A stretch of 20,349 nt of DNA from a virus. The stretch spans positions 1 through 20,349 of IMG/VR virus record IMGVR_UViG_3300027734_000385; one strand, written 5' to 3'. Numbering within the stretch: position 1 is the stretch's first letter; each line of letters starts with the position of its first letter. Under the pieces are notes generated by a model. That model had not been told where the DNA came from. It was given only the letters and a program-made list of their open reading frames with translations, and did no database searches. The position numbers and the translations under genes are program-made. This document shows positions 1-6,612 of the stretch, piece by piece.

Positions 1-756
1 GAAGAGCCGCAGACTTTCACCGTCAAAGTAGATGGCAAGGAAGTTACTGTAACGCTTGACGAACTCCAGCAAGGTTACTCACGCACTCAAGACTACACGC
101 GGAAAACCCAGCAGATTGCCGAGGTGCGCAAGCAAGTCGAGCAAGAAAGCCAGGCCATCCGCGCCGAGCGTGCGCAGTACGCTCAATTGTTAGGAGCATT
201 GGAGCAGCAAGTTCAGCAGGCGGCAGCGCCTCAAATCGATTGGGACCGTCTTTATCAAGAAGACCCCATCGAGTGGGTGAGGCAGAAAGAGTTAGTGCGT
301 GAGAACCAGGCCAAGTACGCCGCTATTCAGAGCGAACAGCAGCGACTTGCAGAAATCTCTAACTATGAACAAGCGCAGTCTATGCAGGCATTTCTTGCTC
401 AAGAGCAAGACAAATTAATGGAAGTCCTACCCGAGTGGAAAGACCCCGTCAAGGCCAAGGCAGAGAAAGCGTTACTCATTGAATTCGGCCAGAAGGCAGG
501 ATTCCAGCCTGATGAATTGAAGAACATTTTTGACCACCGTGTCGTAAGCGTGTTGCGTAAAGCGGCACTGTACGAGCAGATGATGTCCAAGCGGGGCAAC
601 ATCAAGCCGGTGACTAACAATGGCCCAAGACCAGCCAAGCCAGGAGCAGCGGGTCGAGTCTCCACAACAAGCGAGTCAACGCGTGCAAAACAACGTCTTG
701 CAAAAAGTGGTCGCGTCCAAGACGCGGTCTCCGCAATTGAACTTTTATTAAAGTGA
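1..756 (+). CDS. Phage scaffolding-type protein, 5'-truncated by the window edge
   Basis: The reading frame is open from base 1 to the TGA at 754-756, so the gene begins before the window; the first internal ATG-like start would be a GTG at 124, but coding clearly continues upstream of it. The visible N-terminal part reads VDGKEVTVTLDELQQGYSRT, a beta-rich segment followed by a long Glu/Gln/Lys-rich helical region, then a basic, low-complexity C-terminus (many Lys/Arg/Ser). This architecture and its place directly before the major capsid gene match phage scaffolding proteins, which guide procapsid assembly and are then lost. The call rests on position and character rather than a catalytic motif. 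The stop is 7 bases before the capsid ATG, so the two genes are probably cotranscribed and translationally linked. Confidence 0.72.
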   Translation, partial: EEPQTFTVKVDGKEVTVTLDELQQGYSRTQDYTRKTQQIAEVRKQVEQESQAIRAERAQYAQLLGALEQQVQQAAAPQIDWDRLYQEDPIEWVRQKELVRENQAKYAAIQSEQQRLAEISNYEQAQSMQAFLAQEQDKLMEVLPEWKDPVKAKAEKALLIEFGQKAGFQPDELKNIFDHRVVSVLRKAALYEQMMSKRGNIKPVTNNGPRPAKPGAAGRVSTTSESTRAKQRLAKSGRVQDAVSAIELLLK

Positions 757-763
757 GTAAATC

Positions 764-1726
764 ATGGCAATCGTAACTAATACTTTCACCACCTTTGACG
801 CCAAAGGTATCCGTGAAGACCTGTCCAACATCATCACCAATATCGCACCCGAAGAAACTCCCTACATGAGTAACATCGGACGTGAGTCAATCAGCAATTC
901 GCTGTTTGAATTCCAAAGCGATACCCTGGCGGCAGCAGCGGCTAACAAGCAGATTGAGGGTGACGATGTCGCCTCTTTTGACGCTGTTACCGCAACCGTT
1001 CGCCTGCAAAACTACGCTCAGATTTCGCGCAAGACAATCATCTTGTCCGCGACTGAAGAGGTGGTTAACAAGGCTGGCCGTCGCAGCGAACTGGCTTACC
1101 AGATCGCCAAGCGTAGCGCCGAACTGAAACGCGACCAAGAGTTCACCATGCTGAACGGCGCTGTGGCTGCTGCTGGTAGCACCAGCACCGCACGCGGTAC
1201 TGCATCTTTGGGCGCGTGGGTCAAGACCAACGTAGACAAGCAGACTGATGGTACTAACCCATCCTATACCACGCTGCCAAGCAGCGCCCGTACTGACGGC
1301 ACTGTGCGCACTTTCACTGAGACCATTCTCAAGAATGTGATTCAGCAAGTGTGGGCTGCTGGTGGTTCGCCTAAGATTCTAATGACCGGCCCTGTTAACA
1401 AGCAGCGCGTCAGCGGATTCTCTGGTATCGCCTCTAGCCGTTTCAACATCAACGGCGGTGAAAAACCTGCGACATTGATCGGCGCGGTTGATTTATACGT
1501 CAGCGATTTCGGGACAGTGGCCGTTATAGCGAACAGGTTCCAACGTGAGCGTGATGCATGGGTACTCGATCCTGAGTACGCCAAGATGGTTGTGCTGCGT
1601 CCTTACCAGCAAATTGAACTTGCTAAGACCGGCGACGCTGAGAAGCGTATGTTGCTGGTGGAGTGGGGTCACAAGGTGCTGGCCGAGAACGCCCACGGCC
1701 TGGCTGCTGACCTGATTACGTCGTAA
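764..1726 (+). CDS. Major capsid protein, DUF5309 / SU10-type
   Basis: This 320-residue protein should form the capsid shell. The opening (TNTFTTFDAKGIREDLSNII, then an ETPYMSNIGR segment) and the region with SRKTIILSATEEVV and a KRSAELKRDQEFTMLNG helix are the hallmarks I associate with the DUF5309 (SU10 major capsid) family, an HK97-fold group found in podoviruses such as SU10. A later block (ILMTGPVNKQRVSGFSG) and the C-terminal end (LLVEWGHKVLAEN) also fit. Length is normal for the family. It follows the scaffolding gene by 7 bases, with only a weak Shine-Dalgarno (GAG at 755-757). It is followed almost immediately by a strong terminator, which is usual for a very highly expressed capsid gene. 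I see no decoration domain insertion. Confidence 0.9.
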   Translation: MAIVTNTFTTFDAKGIREDLSNIITNIAPEETPYMSNIGRESISNSLFEFQSDTLAAAAANKQIEGDDVASFDAVTATVRLQNYAQISRKTIILSATEEVVNKAGRRSELAYQIAKRSAELKRDQEFTMLNGAVAAAGSTSTARGTASLGAWVKTNVDKQTDGTNPSYTTLPSSARTDGTVRTFTETILKNVIQQVWAAGGSPKILMTGPVNKQRVSGFSGIASSRFNINGGEKPATLIGAVDLYVSDFGTVAVIANRFQRERDAWVLDPEYAKMVVLRPYQQIELAKTGDAEKRMLLVEWGHKVLAENAHGLAADLITS

Positions 1727-1736
1727 TCAACTAGAA

Positions 1737-1764
1737 GGGATCAGGGCAACCTGGTCCCTTTTTT
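1737..1764 (+). terminator. Strong intrinsic terminator after the capsid gene
   Basis: A 9-bp stem (GGGATCAGG 1737-1745 with CCTGGTCCC 1750-1758, one G-T wobble) closes a GCAA tetraloop, a member of the stable GNRA class, and is followed by six T (1759-1764). It starts 10 bases after the capsid stop and ends 5 bases before the next ATG. It probably lets capsid transcripts end here and reduces, rather than abolishes, transcription of the downstream genes, which share the same strand and have no obvious new promoter. Confidence 0.88.
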
Positions 1765-1769
1765 AACGC

Positions 1770-2084
1770 ATGAACAATCAAGTATTTGACGATAACAAGG
1801 AAGCGGGTATTACCCGCTTTTGGCATTACAACGATGAAACCGGCCAGGCAACAATTCAGACTCAGCAGGATGTCACAGCAGTTGTTGAAGCGAACAAGGC
1901 AGATTTCAACCATGTAGATGAGCGTGCAAACTGGAAGGGCGAGTGGCATCACGTTGCCAGCATTCCAGAAGGCGTCTACTACAAACTCAAGGCCGAGGGC
2001 AAGCTGGATGATCAGGCGTACATGAAACGCTGGCTCAATGACCCCGACAACAGATTTTTTAGAACGAGACCTGGACAAGTATGA
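1770..2084 (+). CDS. Conserved phage hypothetical, 104 residues
   Basis: I do not recognise a named domain. The protein is small, acidic and soluble, with aromatic-rich segments (ITRFWHYNDETG near residues 14-25; ANWKGEWHHVASIPEGVYYK in the middle; MKRWLNDPDNRFFRTRPGQV at the end). It has no signal peptide, membrane segment or Cys cluster. The ATG lies 5 bases past the terminator T tract, and no Shine-Dalgarno precedes it, so initiation may be weak or depend on other features. Its end overlaps the next start by four bases (ATGA at 2081-2084), so it is coupled to the glycosyltransferase. Being between the capsid and adaptor genes suggests a role in head completion or virion assembly, but that is only context. 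Confidence 0.75.
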   Translation: MNNQVFDDNKEAGITRFWHYNDETGQATIQTQQDVTAVVEANKADFNHVDERANWKGEWHHVASIPEGVYYKLKAEGKLDDQAYMKRWLNDPDNRFFRTRPGQV

Positions 2085-2746
2085 ATAACTACATTGCAGT
2101 CTGCACTCCAGCGCGGGACATGGTTCACGCCAACTTTACCTATTGCCTGGTGAATATGGTTTGCTACCACACGTTGAACACGACAGATGCAGTGAGTTTG
2201 AAAATCATGCAGGGTACGCTGATACAGAACCAGCGTGCTGATCTAGCGCTGGATGCGATGGCCGAGGGCTGCAGCCATATCCTGTTCATCGACTCCGATA
2301 TGACATTCCCCCAAGACATGATTGAGCGTCTGCTCAAGCACGATCTGGACATCGTGGCGACTAACTGCGCACGCCGACGTATCCCTACAGGTCCGACTGC
2401 CCAGAAGTACGATTCTGATGGAAAGCGCGAATTGATTTACACCATGCCCGAGTCAACCGGCATTGAGGAAGTTGGTAGCATCGGCATGGGCGTGATGCTG
2501 ATCAAGCGCAACGTATTTGAGAAGCTAACAGAACCTTGGTTCGAGACACCTTGGCGCACTGACGCCAGAGGCTACATCGGAGAGGACATCTTCTTCTGCC
2601 GCAAGGCGCAGGACGCAGGGTATAAAATCTACATAGACCACGACGTGAGCAAAGAGATCGGCCACATTGGGACGTTTGAATTCAAGCACGACCACACCTG
2701 GATGATGCGCGACATCGAGAAGGAAAAGGCAGAGCATGGCACTTAG
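2081..2746 (+). CDS. GT-A fold glycosyltransferase
   Basis: This 221-residue protein has the layout of a small, cytoplasmic GT-A glycosyltransferase. It has a beta strand ending in the metal-binding DxD motif (HILFIDSDMTFP, Asp71-Ser72-Asp73). A Gly-rich segment (VGSIGMGVMLIKR, about residues 131-143) and a GEDIFF motif (about 167-172) likely carry the acidic catalytic residues. HIG (about 195-197) likely gives a third metal ligand. It should transfer a sugar from a nucleotide sugar; donor and acceptor cannot be read from the sequence. It overlaps both neighbours (ATGA with the gene before, 11 bases with the adaptor after). It sits inside the head gene cluster, so modification of a virion protein or of a host surface sugar are both possible. 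No membrane segment is present. Confidence 0.85.
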   Translation: MNNYIAVCTPARDMVHANFTYCLVNMVCYHTLNTTDAVSLKIMQGTLIQNQRADLALDAMAEGCSHILFIDSDMTFPQDMIERLLKHDLDIVATNCARRRIPTGPTAQKYDSDGKRELIYTMPESTGIEEVGSIGMGVMLIKRNVFEKLTEPWFETPWRTDARGYIGEDIFFCRKAQDAGYKIYIDHDVSKEIGHIGTFEFKHDHTWMMRDIEKEKAEHGT

Positions 2747-3356
2747 CACCTACGCTGAACTAAAAGCCTCGGTTGCCGATTGGCTCAACCGTAGCGATCT
2801 CACATCTGCCATTACCGACTTTGTCTCTCTTGCTGAAGCGCAGATGGAGCGCACATTGCGCACCACTCAGATGATTACACGCGCTACAGCCACCATCGAT
2901 GCCGAGTACAACTCAACGCCAAGCGACTTCTTAGAGGCGCGGACGTTCAAGATGGACACCAACCCAGTTAGCCCGTTGCAGTTTGAGACTATCGACAGTC
3001 TGGATGACTTACTGACAATTTATACATCTAGCGGGAAGCCTAAGTTTTTTGGCGTTGTCGGGTCTCAGATTCGCGTTGTCCCCATTCCAGATTCTAGCTA
3101 CACCGGAGAGTTGATCTACTACAGCAAACTCGCCAAGCTATCCACGTCCAACACTACCAATTGGCTGCTTACCAAAGCGCCTGACGTGTACCTGTACGGT
3201 TCACTGCTCCAAGCTGCACCATACCTACAGGATGACGCAAGAATTCAAGTGTGGGCTGGCTTGTACCAGAGAGGTATTGAAGAACTGCAAATTGCAGATG
3301 AGCGCGGAGCGACTAGCGGTGGCGCTCTAAAGTCACGCGCAAGGTCTTTCGGTTAA
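2736..3356 (+). CDS. Head-tail adaptor, gp6-like / SU10 adaptor-type
   Basis: The 206-residue protein is mainly helical at the N-terminus (LSTYAELKASVADWLNRSDL, then FVSLAEAQMERTLR), has a beta-rich centre (KFFGVVGSQIRVVPIPDSS, then ELIYYSK), and a helical C-terminus (YGSLLQAAPYLQDDARIQVW). That layout matches the phage adaptor that docks on the portal ring and joins head to tail (SU10 adaptor-type, related in fold to gp6/T7 gp11-like adaptors). The start lies inside the end of the glycosyltransferase gene, with an AAGGAAAAGG purine run at 2720-2729 as a likely ribosome site. The identification rests on recognised motifs in a phage tail-junction context; a T7-style name is not justified. Confidence 0.72.
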   Translation: MALSTYAELKASVADWLNRSDLTSAITDFVSLAEAQMERTLRTTQMITRATATIDAEYNSTPSDFLEARTFKMDTNPVSPLQFETIDSLDDLLTIYTSSGKPKFFGVVGSQIRVVPIPDSSYTGELIYYSKLAKLSTSNTTNWLLTKAPDVYLYGSLLQAAPYLQDDARIQVWAGLYQRGIEELQIADERGATSGGALKSRARSFG

Positions 3357-3371
3357 AATTTTCCCAGTTTT

Positions 3372-3375
3372 GGAG
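3372..3375 (+). promoter_or_regulatory. Ribosome binding site deciding the start at 3382
   Basis: GGAG lies 6 bases before the ATG at 3382. It also lies inside what would be the first codons of a longer version starting at TTG 3370, so the ATG at 3382 is preferred. Confidence 0.75.
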
Positions 3376-3381
3376 AACAAA

Positions 3382-3936
3382 ATGCAATCTGAACGCATCA
3401 ACAGTAAAGACGCCGCAAGCGTAGTAATTTCACGCCAATCCGACATGAATGAAAGCATCGGCATCACCGGTTCTTATGAATTGACTTGCTTTGACAAGGA
3501 TGGCAATCTGAAGTGGTCACAGCAAATAAAAAATTTGGTGGTGACTGTTGGTAAGAATGACTTGTTAGACAAGTATTTTGCTGGCTCTGCTTACACCGCA
3601 GCCTGGTACGTTGGCTTAGTTGATGGAGCCTCTACCCCAACCTATGCCGCTGGTGACACTATGTCCTCGCACGCTGGCTGGAGCGAGACTGTTCCTTACT
3701 CCAATGCAACCCGTCCATCGGTAGCATGGAACGCGGCCGCATCTGGTTCTAAGGCATCCACCGCTACATCTTTCACAATTAACGCCACAGCTACCGTGGC
3801 TGGTGCATTTCTGACCACTGTAAGCACTAAATCGGGTACTACGGGTATTTTGTACTCTGCTGGTAGCTTTACTGGTGGCAATCGTTCTATCGCCTCTGGT
3901 GACACCTTGAACGTCACCTATACCGCGTCGGTCTAA
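3382..3936 (+). CDS. Phage virion-associated beta-rich protein, 184 residues
   Basis: The protein has a short polar N-terminal stretch (to about residue 30), then ITGSYELTCFDKDGNLKWSQ, then KNDLLDKYF and AWYVGLVDGAST, and a Ser/Thr/Ala-rich half (ATSFTINATATVAGAFLTT, then a GILYSAG block) that looks like a stack of beta strands. I know this pattern from many tailed phages as a small uncharacterised protein among structural genes; a decoration or tail-appendage role would fit, but no function is established here. It has no signal peptide. The start was placed at ATG 3382 because GGAG sits 6 bases upstream. The stop TAA overlaps the ribosome site of the next gene. Confidence 0.78.
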   Translation: MQSERINSKDAASVVISRQSDMNESIGITGSYELTCFDKDGNLKWSQQIKNLVVTVGKNDLLDKYFAGSAYTAAWYVGLVDGASTPTYAAGDTMSSHAGWSETVPYSNATRPSVAWNAAASGSKASTATSFTINATATVAGAFLTTVSTKSGTTGILYSAGSFTGGNRSIASGDTLNVTYTASV

Positions 3937-3946
3937 GGAATTATTT

Positions 3947-4123
3947 ATGACATTCAAGACAGGCGATAGCGTGATCATTAGCGGAACATCCATGATCGGC
4001 ACAATTGTGGTCGGTGCAGTTGTAGATGACGAGTCCACCTTGCTGTTCAAGGTTCAATACACCGATCAATACAACCAGGCACAAGAGCGTTTCTTCAAAG
4101 AAAACGAACTTGTCGCAATCTGA
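3947..4123 (+). CDS. Small phage protein, 58 residues, SH3-like barrel possible
   Basis: A short frame opening MTFKTGDSVIISGTSMIGTI and ending RFFKENELVAI. The pattern of a short 'KTGDSVII' strand, a glycine turn, further strands (ESTLLFKVQYTD) and a final ENELV is reminiscent of small SH3-like/KOW-type barrels, but this is only a pattern impression. The ribosome site AAGGA (3935-3939) is 7 bases before the ATG and overlaps the stop of the gene before, giving tight coupling. It fills the only gap between two structural genes and keeps codon use like theirs, which supports it being real despite its length. Function unknown. Confidence 0.7.
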   Translation: MTFKTGDSVIISGTSMIGTIVVGAVVDDESTLLFKVQYTDQYNQAQERFFKENELVAI

Positions 4124-4139
4124 ACTATAGGAGTCTTTA

Positions 4140-5408
4140 ATGGCTCTAGTCCTTGATGACCGAGTACAGGAAACCACTACCACTACGGGTACTGGAACCA
4201 TAACGCTTGCCGGTGCAACGATTGGATATCAGTCATTTGCCGCAGTTGGTAATGGCAATACGACCTACTACTGCATTACCGACGGTACAAATTGGGAAGT
4301 TGGAATTGGAACCTATACATCTTCTGGTACAACACTTTCCAGGACAACTGTACTAGAGTCAAGCAACTCAGGCAGTTTAGTAAATTTTTCAGCAGGGACA
4401 AAAAACGTCTTTATTACATATCCTGCAAGCAAGGCTCTTTATACAGACATTCCAAACACATTTGGATTCAAAAACCGTCTTATCAATGGTCTGATGCAGA
4501 TTGCTCAACGAGCAACTTCTGGGACATCTGGAGCAGCAGTACCGACTACTGCGCCTACCTACCCATCCATAGACCGCTGGTACGCTTACGCTACAGGAGC
4601 AACAGTCACCGTAGCGCGAGTTGCTGGGTCGGGGTCAAATCAGTACAACCTACAGGTAACAGGAGCGGCATCTGTAACGGCGGTTGGAGTAGGTCAACGT
4701 ATTGAGCAGTCCAACAGCTATGACATGGCTGGAAGCACCGCCACGTTGTCTGTAAATATCTCAAATTCGCTGCTGACTACAGTTACATGGACTGCCAACT
4801 ATGCGACTAGTGCTGATACATGGTCTGCCAAAACACAAATTGCTACAGGCACTTTCACCGTCACATCGACCCTAACAAATTACACCGTAAACATTAGCAT
4901 CCCAGCCGCAGCCACTACCGGCATTGAAATATTGTTTACTGTAGGCGCTCAGACAAGTGGAACTTGGGTAATTGGCAATGCACAATTAGAAAAGGGTAGT
5001 GCAGCTACAACTTTTGATTATCGGGACATAGGTAGAGAACTAATCTTATGCCAAAGATATTTTGAAAAAACTATAAATCAATCTCAAGCATTAGGTACAC
5101 AATCACCATCAAATAATAATTATAATCTTAGAAGGGTTGCTCCCACTAATGTCACAATGAGTGGAGTAATATACACCTTGTCACAGAGCTATATGGTGGT
5201 TAAAAGGTCTCAACCAACTATCACTCTATACGCCGCAGATGAGTCTTCTAGTGTGTCTGGGTCTTGGACTGGCTACCCAGCTACTGGGGCTAGTGGGTTA
5301 ATTGCACCTACCGTAAATAATATAGGGGATACATCTTTTGCAATGTATAGCTCTACAGCAACTTATGTATTTTGGCAAGGATTTTACGCGGCATCTGCGG
5401 AGTTGTGA
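4140..5408 (+). CDS. Modular tail fibre / receptor-binding candidate
   Basis: A 422-residue, Thr/Ser/Gly-rich beta protein with a strong ribosome site (TAGGAG ending 4133, 6 bases before ATG). Residues 1-100 form an adapter-like module (ALVLDDRVQETTTTTGTGTI, then NTTYYCITDGTNWEVGIG). From about residue 112 a second module begins with NRLINGLMQIAQRATS and DRWYAY, runs through a Thr/Val-rich jelly-roll-like region, and ends near residues 280-310 with AQLEKGSAATTFDYR and LCQRYFEK. This pattern is common in phage fibres with carbohydrate-binding-like folds. The last part (about residues 300-422) is a distinct tip whose DNA is much AT-richer. A role in attaching to host surface sugars is inferred; no enzymatic residues are evident. 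Confidence 0.78.
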   Translation: MALVLDDRVQETTTTTGTGTITLAGATIGYQSFAAVGNGNTTYYCITDGTNWEVGIGTYTSSGTTLSRTTVLESSNSGSLVNFSAGTKNVFITYPASKALYTDIPNTFGFKNRLINGLMQIAQRATSGTSGAAVPTTAPTYPSIDRWYAYATGATVTVARVAGSGSNQYNLQVTGAASVTAVGVGQRIEQSNSYDMAGSTATLSVNISNSLLTTVTWTANYATSADTWSAKTQIATGTFTVTSTLTNYTVNISIPAAATTGIEILFTVGAQTSGTWVIGNAQLEKGSAATTFDYRDIGRELILCQRYFEKTINQSQALGTQSPSNNNYNLRRVAPTNVTMSGVIYTLSQSYMVVKRSQPTITLYAADESSSVSGSWTGYPATGASGLIAPTVNNIGDTSFAMYSSTATYVFWQGFYAASAEL

Positions 5409-5411
5409 ACT

Positions 5412-5567
5412 ATGTATAAATTATCAAAAGACCCAATGACGCAACAAACAAATAGCGTCCAGCGATTATCCGATAAAGCATGGATACCATTTGACCCCGC
5501 CAACACCGACTATCAGCAGTATTTGGAGTGGATTGCTGAAGGCAATACGCCGTTACCGGCTGACTAA
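5412..5567 (+). CDS. 51-residue tail-fibre-assembly-like protein
   Basis: The frame starts 3 bases after the stop of the fibre gene and ends 2 bases before the next start. It encodes [12 protein letters not shown] at the start and a recognisable end, [19 protein letters not shown]. That C-terminal pattern (Tyr...Leu-Glu-Trp/Leu...Gly-Asn-Thr-Pro-x-Pro-Ala-Asp) is a motif common at the end of phage tail-fibre-associated small proteins and fibre assembly chaperones. Here it stands alone without the large N-terminal domain of a typical chaperone. The placement directly behind a fibre gene supports a fibre-linked role, such as assisting folding or attachment, but this is inference. No clear Shine-Dalgarno precedes it; reinitiation after the fibre stop is likely. 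Confidence 0.72.
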   Translation: MYKLSKDPMTQQTNSVQRLSDKAWIPFDPANTDYQQYLEWIAEGNTPLPAD

Positions 5568-5569
5568 CC

Positions 5570-6604
5570 ATGTTCGGTCTTGCGCCATTCGGTACACCAT
5601 TCAGCGCACCAGGCAATTCGTACTCTGTTTACGCTTCTTCTGGTGGCTATGGGGCAAATTTATATGGATATGGTGCGTATGGTATTGGAGGTTACGAGTC
5701 TCTTATAGGTGGATTTGGATATGACAAGTCGCTGACTGAGTCAGGATCAGCAGCAGATGATAATTCAGCAATTACAACGCTTGGCCTAACCATATCGGAG
5801 ACTCTATCAGCGTCTGACATCCTCACCAATATTGCCACGATGTTGGCAAGCATTGCTGAGTCAGCATCTGCTGCTGATGCGATAGATACCAGCCTGGTGG
5901 CAGTTGCCTTTGCCAGCGAGTCTGTAACGGCCTCCGATTCACGCAGCAGCACCATTGTATTTTTGGCGCTGGTATCTGAAAGTGCCAGCGCATCAGATGC
6001 GCAAGTTTGCATCTTGACAATACCGGTTCAAGTGTCGGAGACACTAAGCGTATCGGATGCAATCACAAACGCATTGCAAGCAGTGGCAGCTGTCTCAGAA
6101 TCACTTACCGCATCAGATACAAGCGTAAGTACGCTAACTATGTATCTTGCTGTTGCGGATGCACTGACTGCGACAGAGTCAATATTTCCAACATTTACAT
6201 ATCAAGTATTTAATGATGAGTCCATAACGGCCTCGGACTCTTCAACTATGACAGCATCATTCCTAGTTGATGTTGCCGAGTATTTGGCCGCTATAGATGC
6301 GTATGAGAACGTCGGGATTTTTGTAGGTGACATTTCCGAATCAGGATCGACGCTGGACGATTACTTGCCAGGCTTAGATTTCCTAGCGTCAATTTCTGAG
6401 GCTGCAAGCGCACTAGACTTTATCACTCAGAGGCTTAAATGGGAGCCAGAACCAATCAATCCAGAGACATGGACAGACTCTGGCACATCCACTGCCACTT
6501 GGACTACACAGTCCCCAGATTCGCGTAGCTGGACTATAATTTCTGACAATACCGATACTTGGACACCATTAGGCGTAACGTCCAAGGATTGGACAACCCA
6601 ATGA
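5570..6604 (+). CDS. Repeat appendage protein with 20- and 10-residue periods
   Basis: This 344-residue protein has three zones. Residues 1-56 are Gly/Tyr-rich (several GYG-type turns). Residues 57-276 are eleven consecutive repeats of exactly 20 residues with consensus E-S-x-[ST]-A-[SA]-D, a variable stretch, then a hydrophobic run ending in Ser; a partial twelfth follows. Examples begin ESVTASDS, ESASASDA and ESITASDS. Residues 301-341 hold five Trp spaced exactly 10 apart (301, 311, 321, 331, 341), each followed by Thr where a repeat begins. No indels disturb either register, which suggests a solenoid or other stacked fold, presumably a fibre-like virion part because of its neighbours. No catalytic motif is seen. 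I do not recognise a named family. The stop overlaps the GAGG ribosome site of the next gene. Confidence 0.8.
   Translation: MFGLAPFGTPFSAPGNSYSVYASSGGYGANLYGYGAYGIGGYESLIGGFGYDKSLTESGSAADDNSAITTLGLTISETLSASDILTNIATMLASIAESASAADAIDTSLVAVAFASESVTASDSRSSTIVFLALVSESASASDAQVCILTIPVQVSETLSVSDAITNALQAVAAVSESLTASDTSVSTLTMYLAVADALTATESIFPTFTYQVFNDESITASDSSTMTASFLVDVAEYLAAIDAYENVGIFVGDISESGSTLDDYLPGLDFLASISEAASALDFITQRLKWEPEPINPETWTDSGTSTATWTTQSPDSRSWTIISDNTDTWTPLGVTSKDWTTQ
5738..6397 (+). repeat. Eleven protein-level repeats of 60 bp
   Basis: Tandem units of exactly 60 bases (20 codons) inside the appendage gene. Units agree at the Glu-Ser and Ala-Ser-Asp positions but differ widely at the DNA level, so the repeats are old and kept by selection on the protein rather than recently copied. 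Confidence 0.85.
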
Positions 6605-6612
6605 GGTAAATC

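Noticed and set aside
887-1348. 153-codon open frame on the - strand inside the capsid gene
   Set aside because: Antisense to a clear capsid protein; no ribosome site or recognisable domain; composition explained by codon use of the sense gene.
3616-4050. 144-codon open frame on the - strand across three genes
   Set aside because: Spans the ends of two well-supported + strand genes and has no start context or domain.
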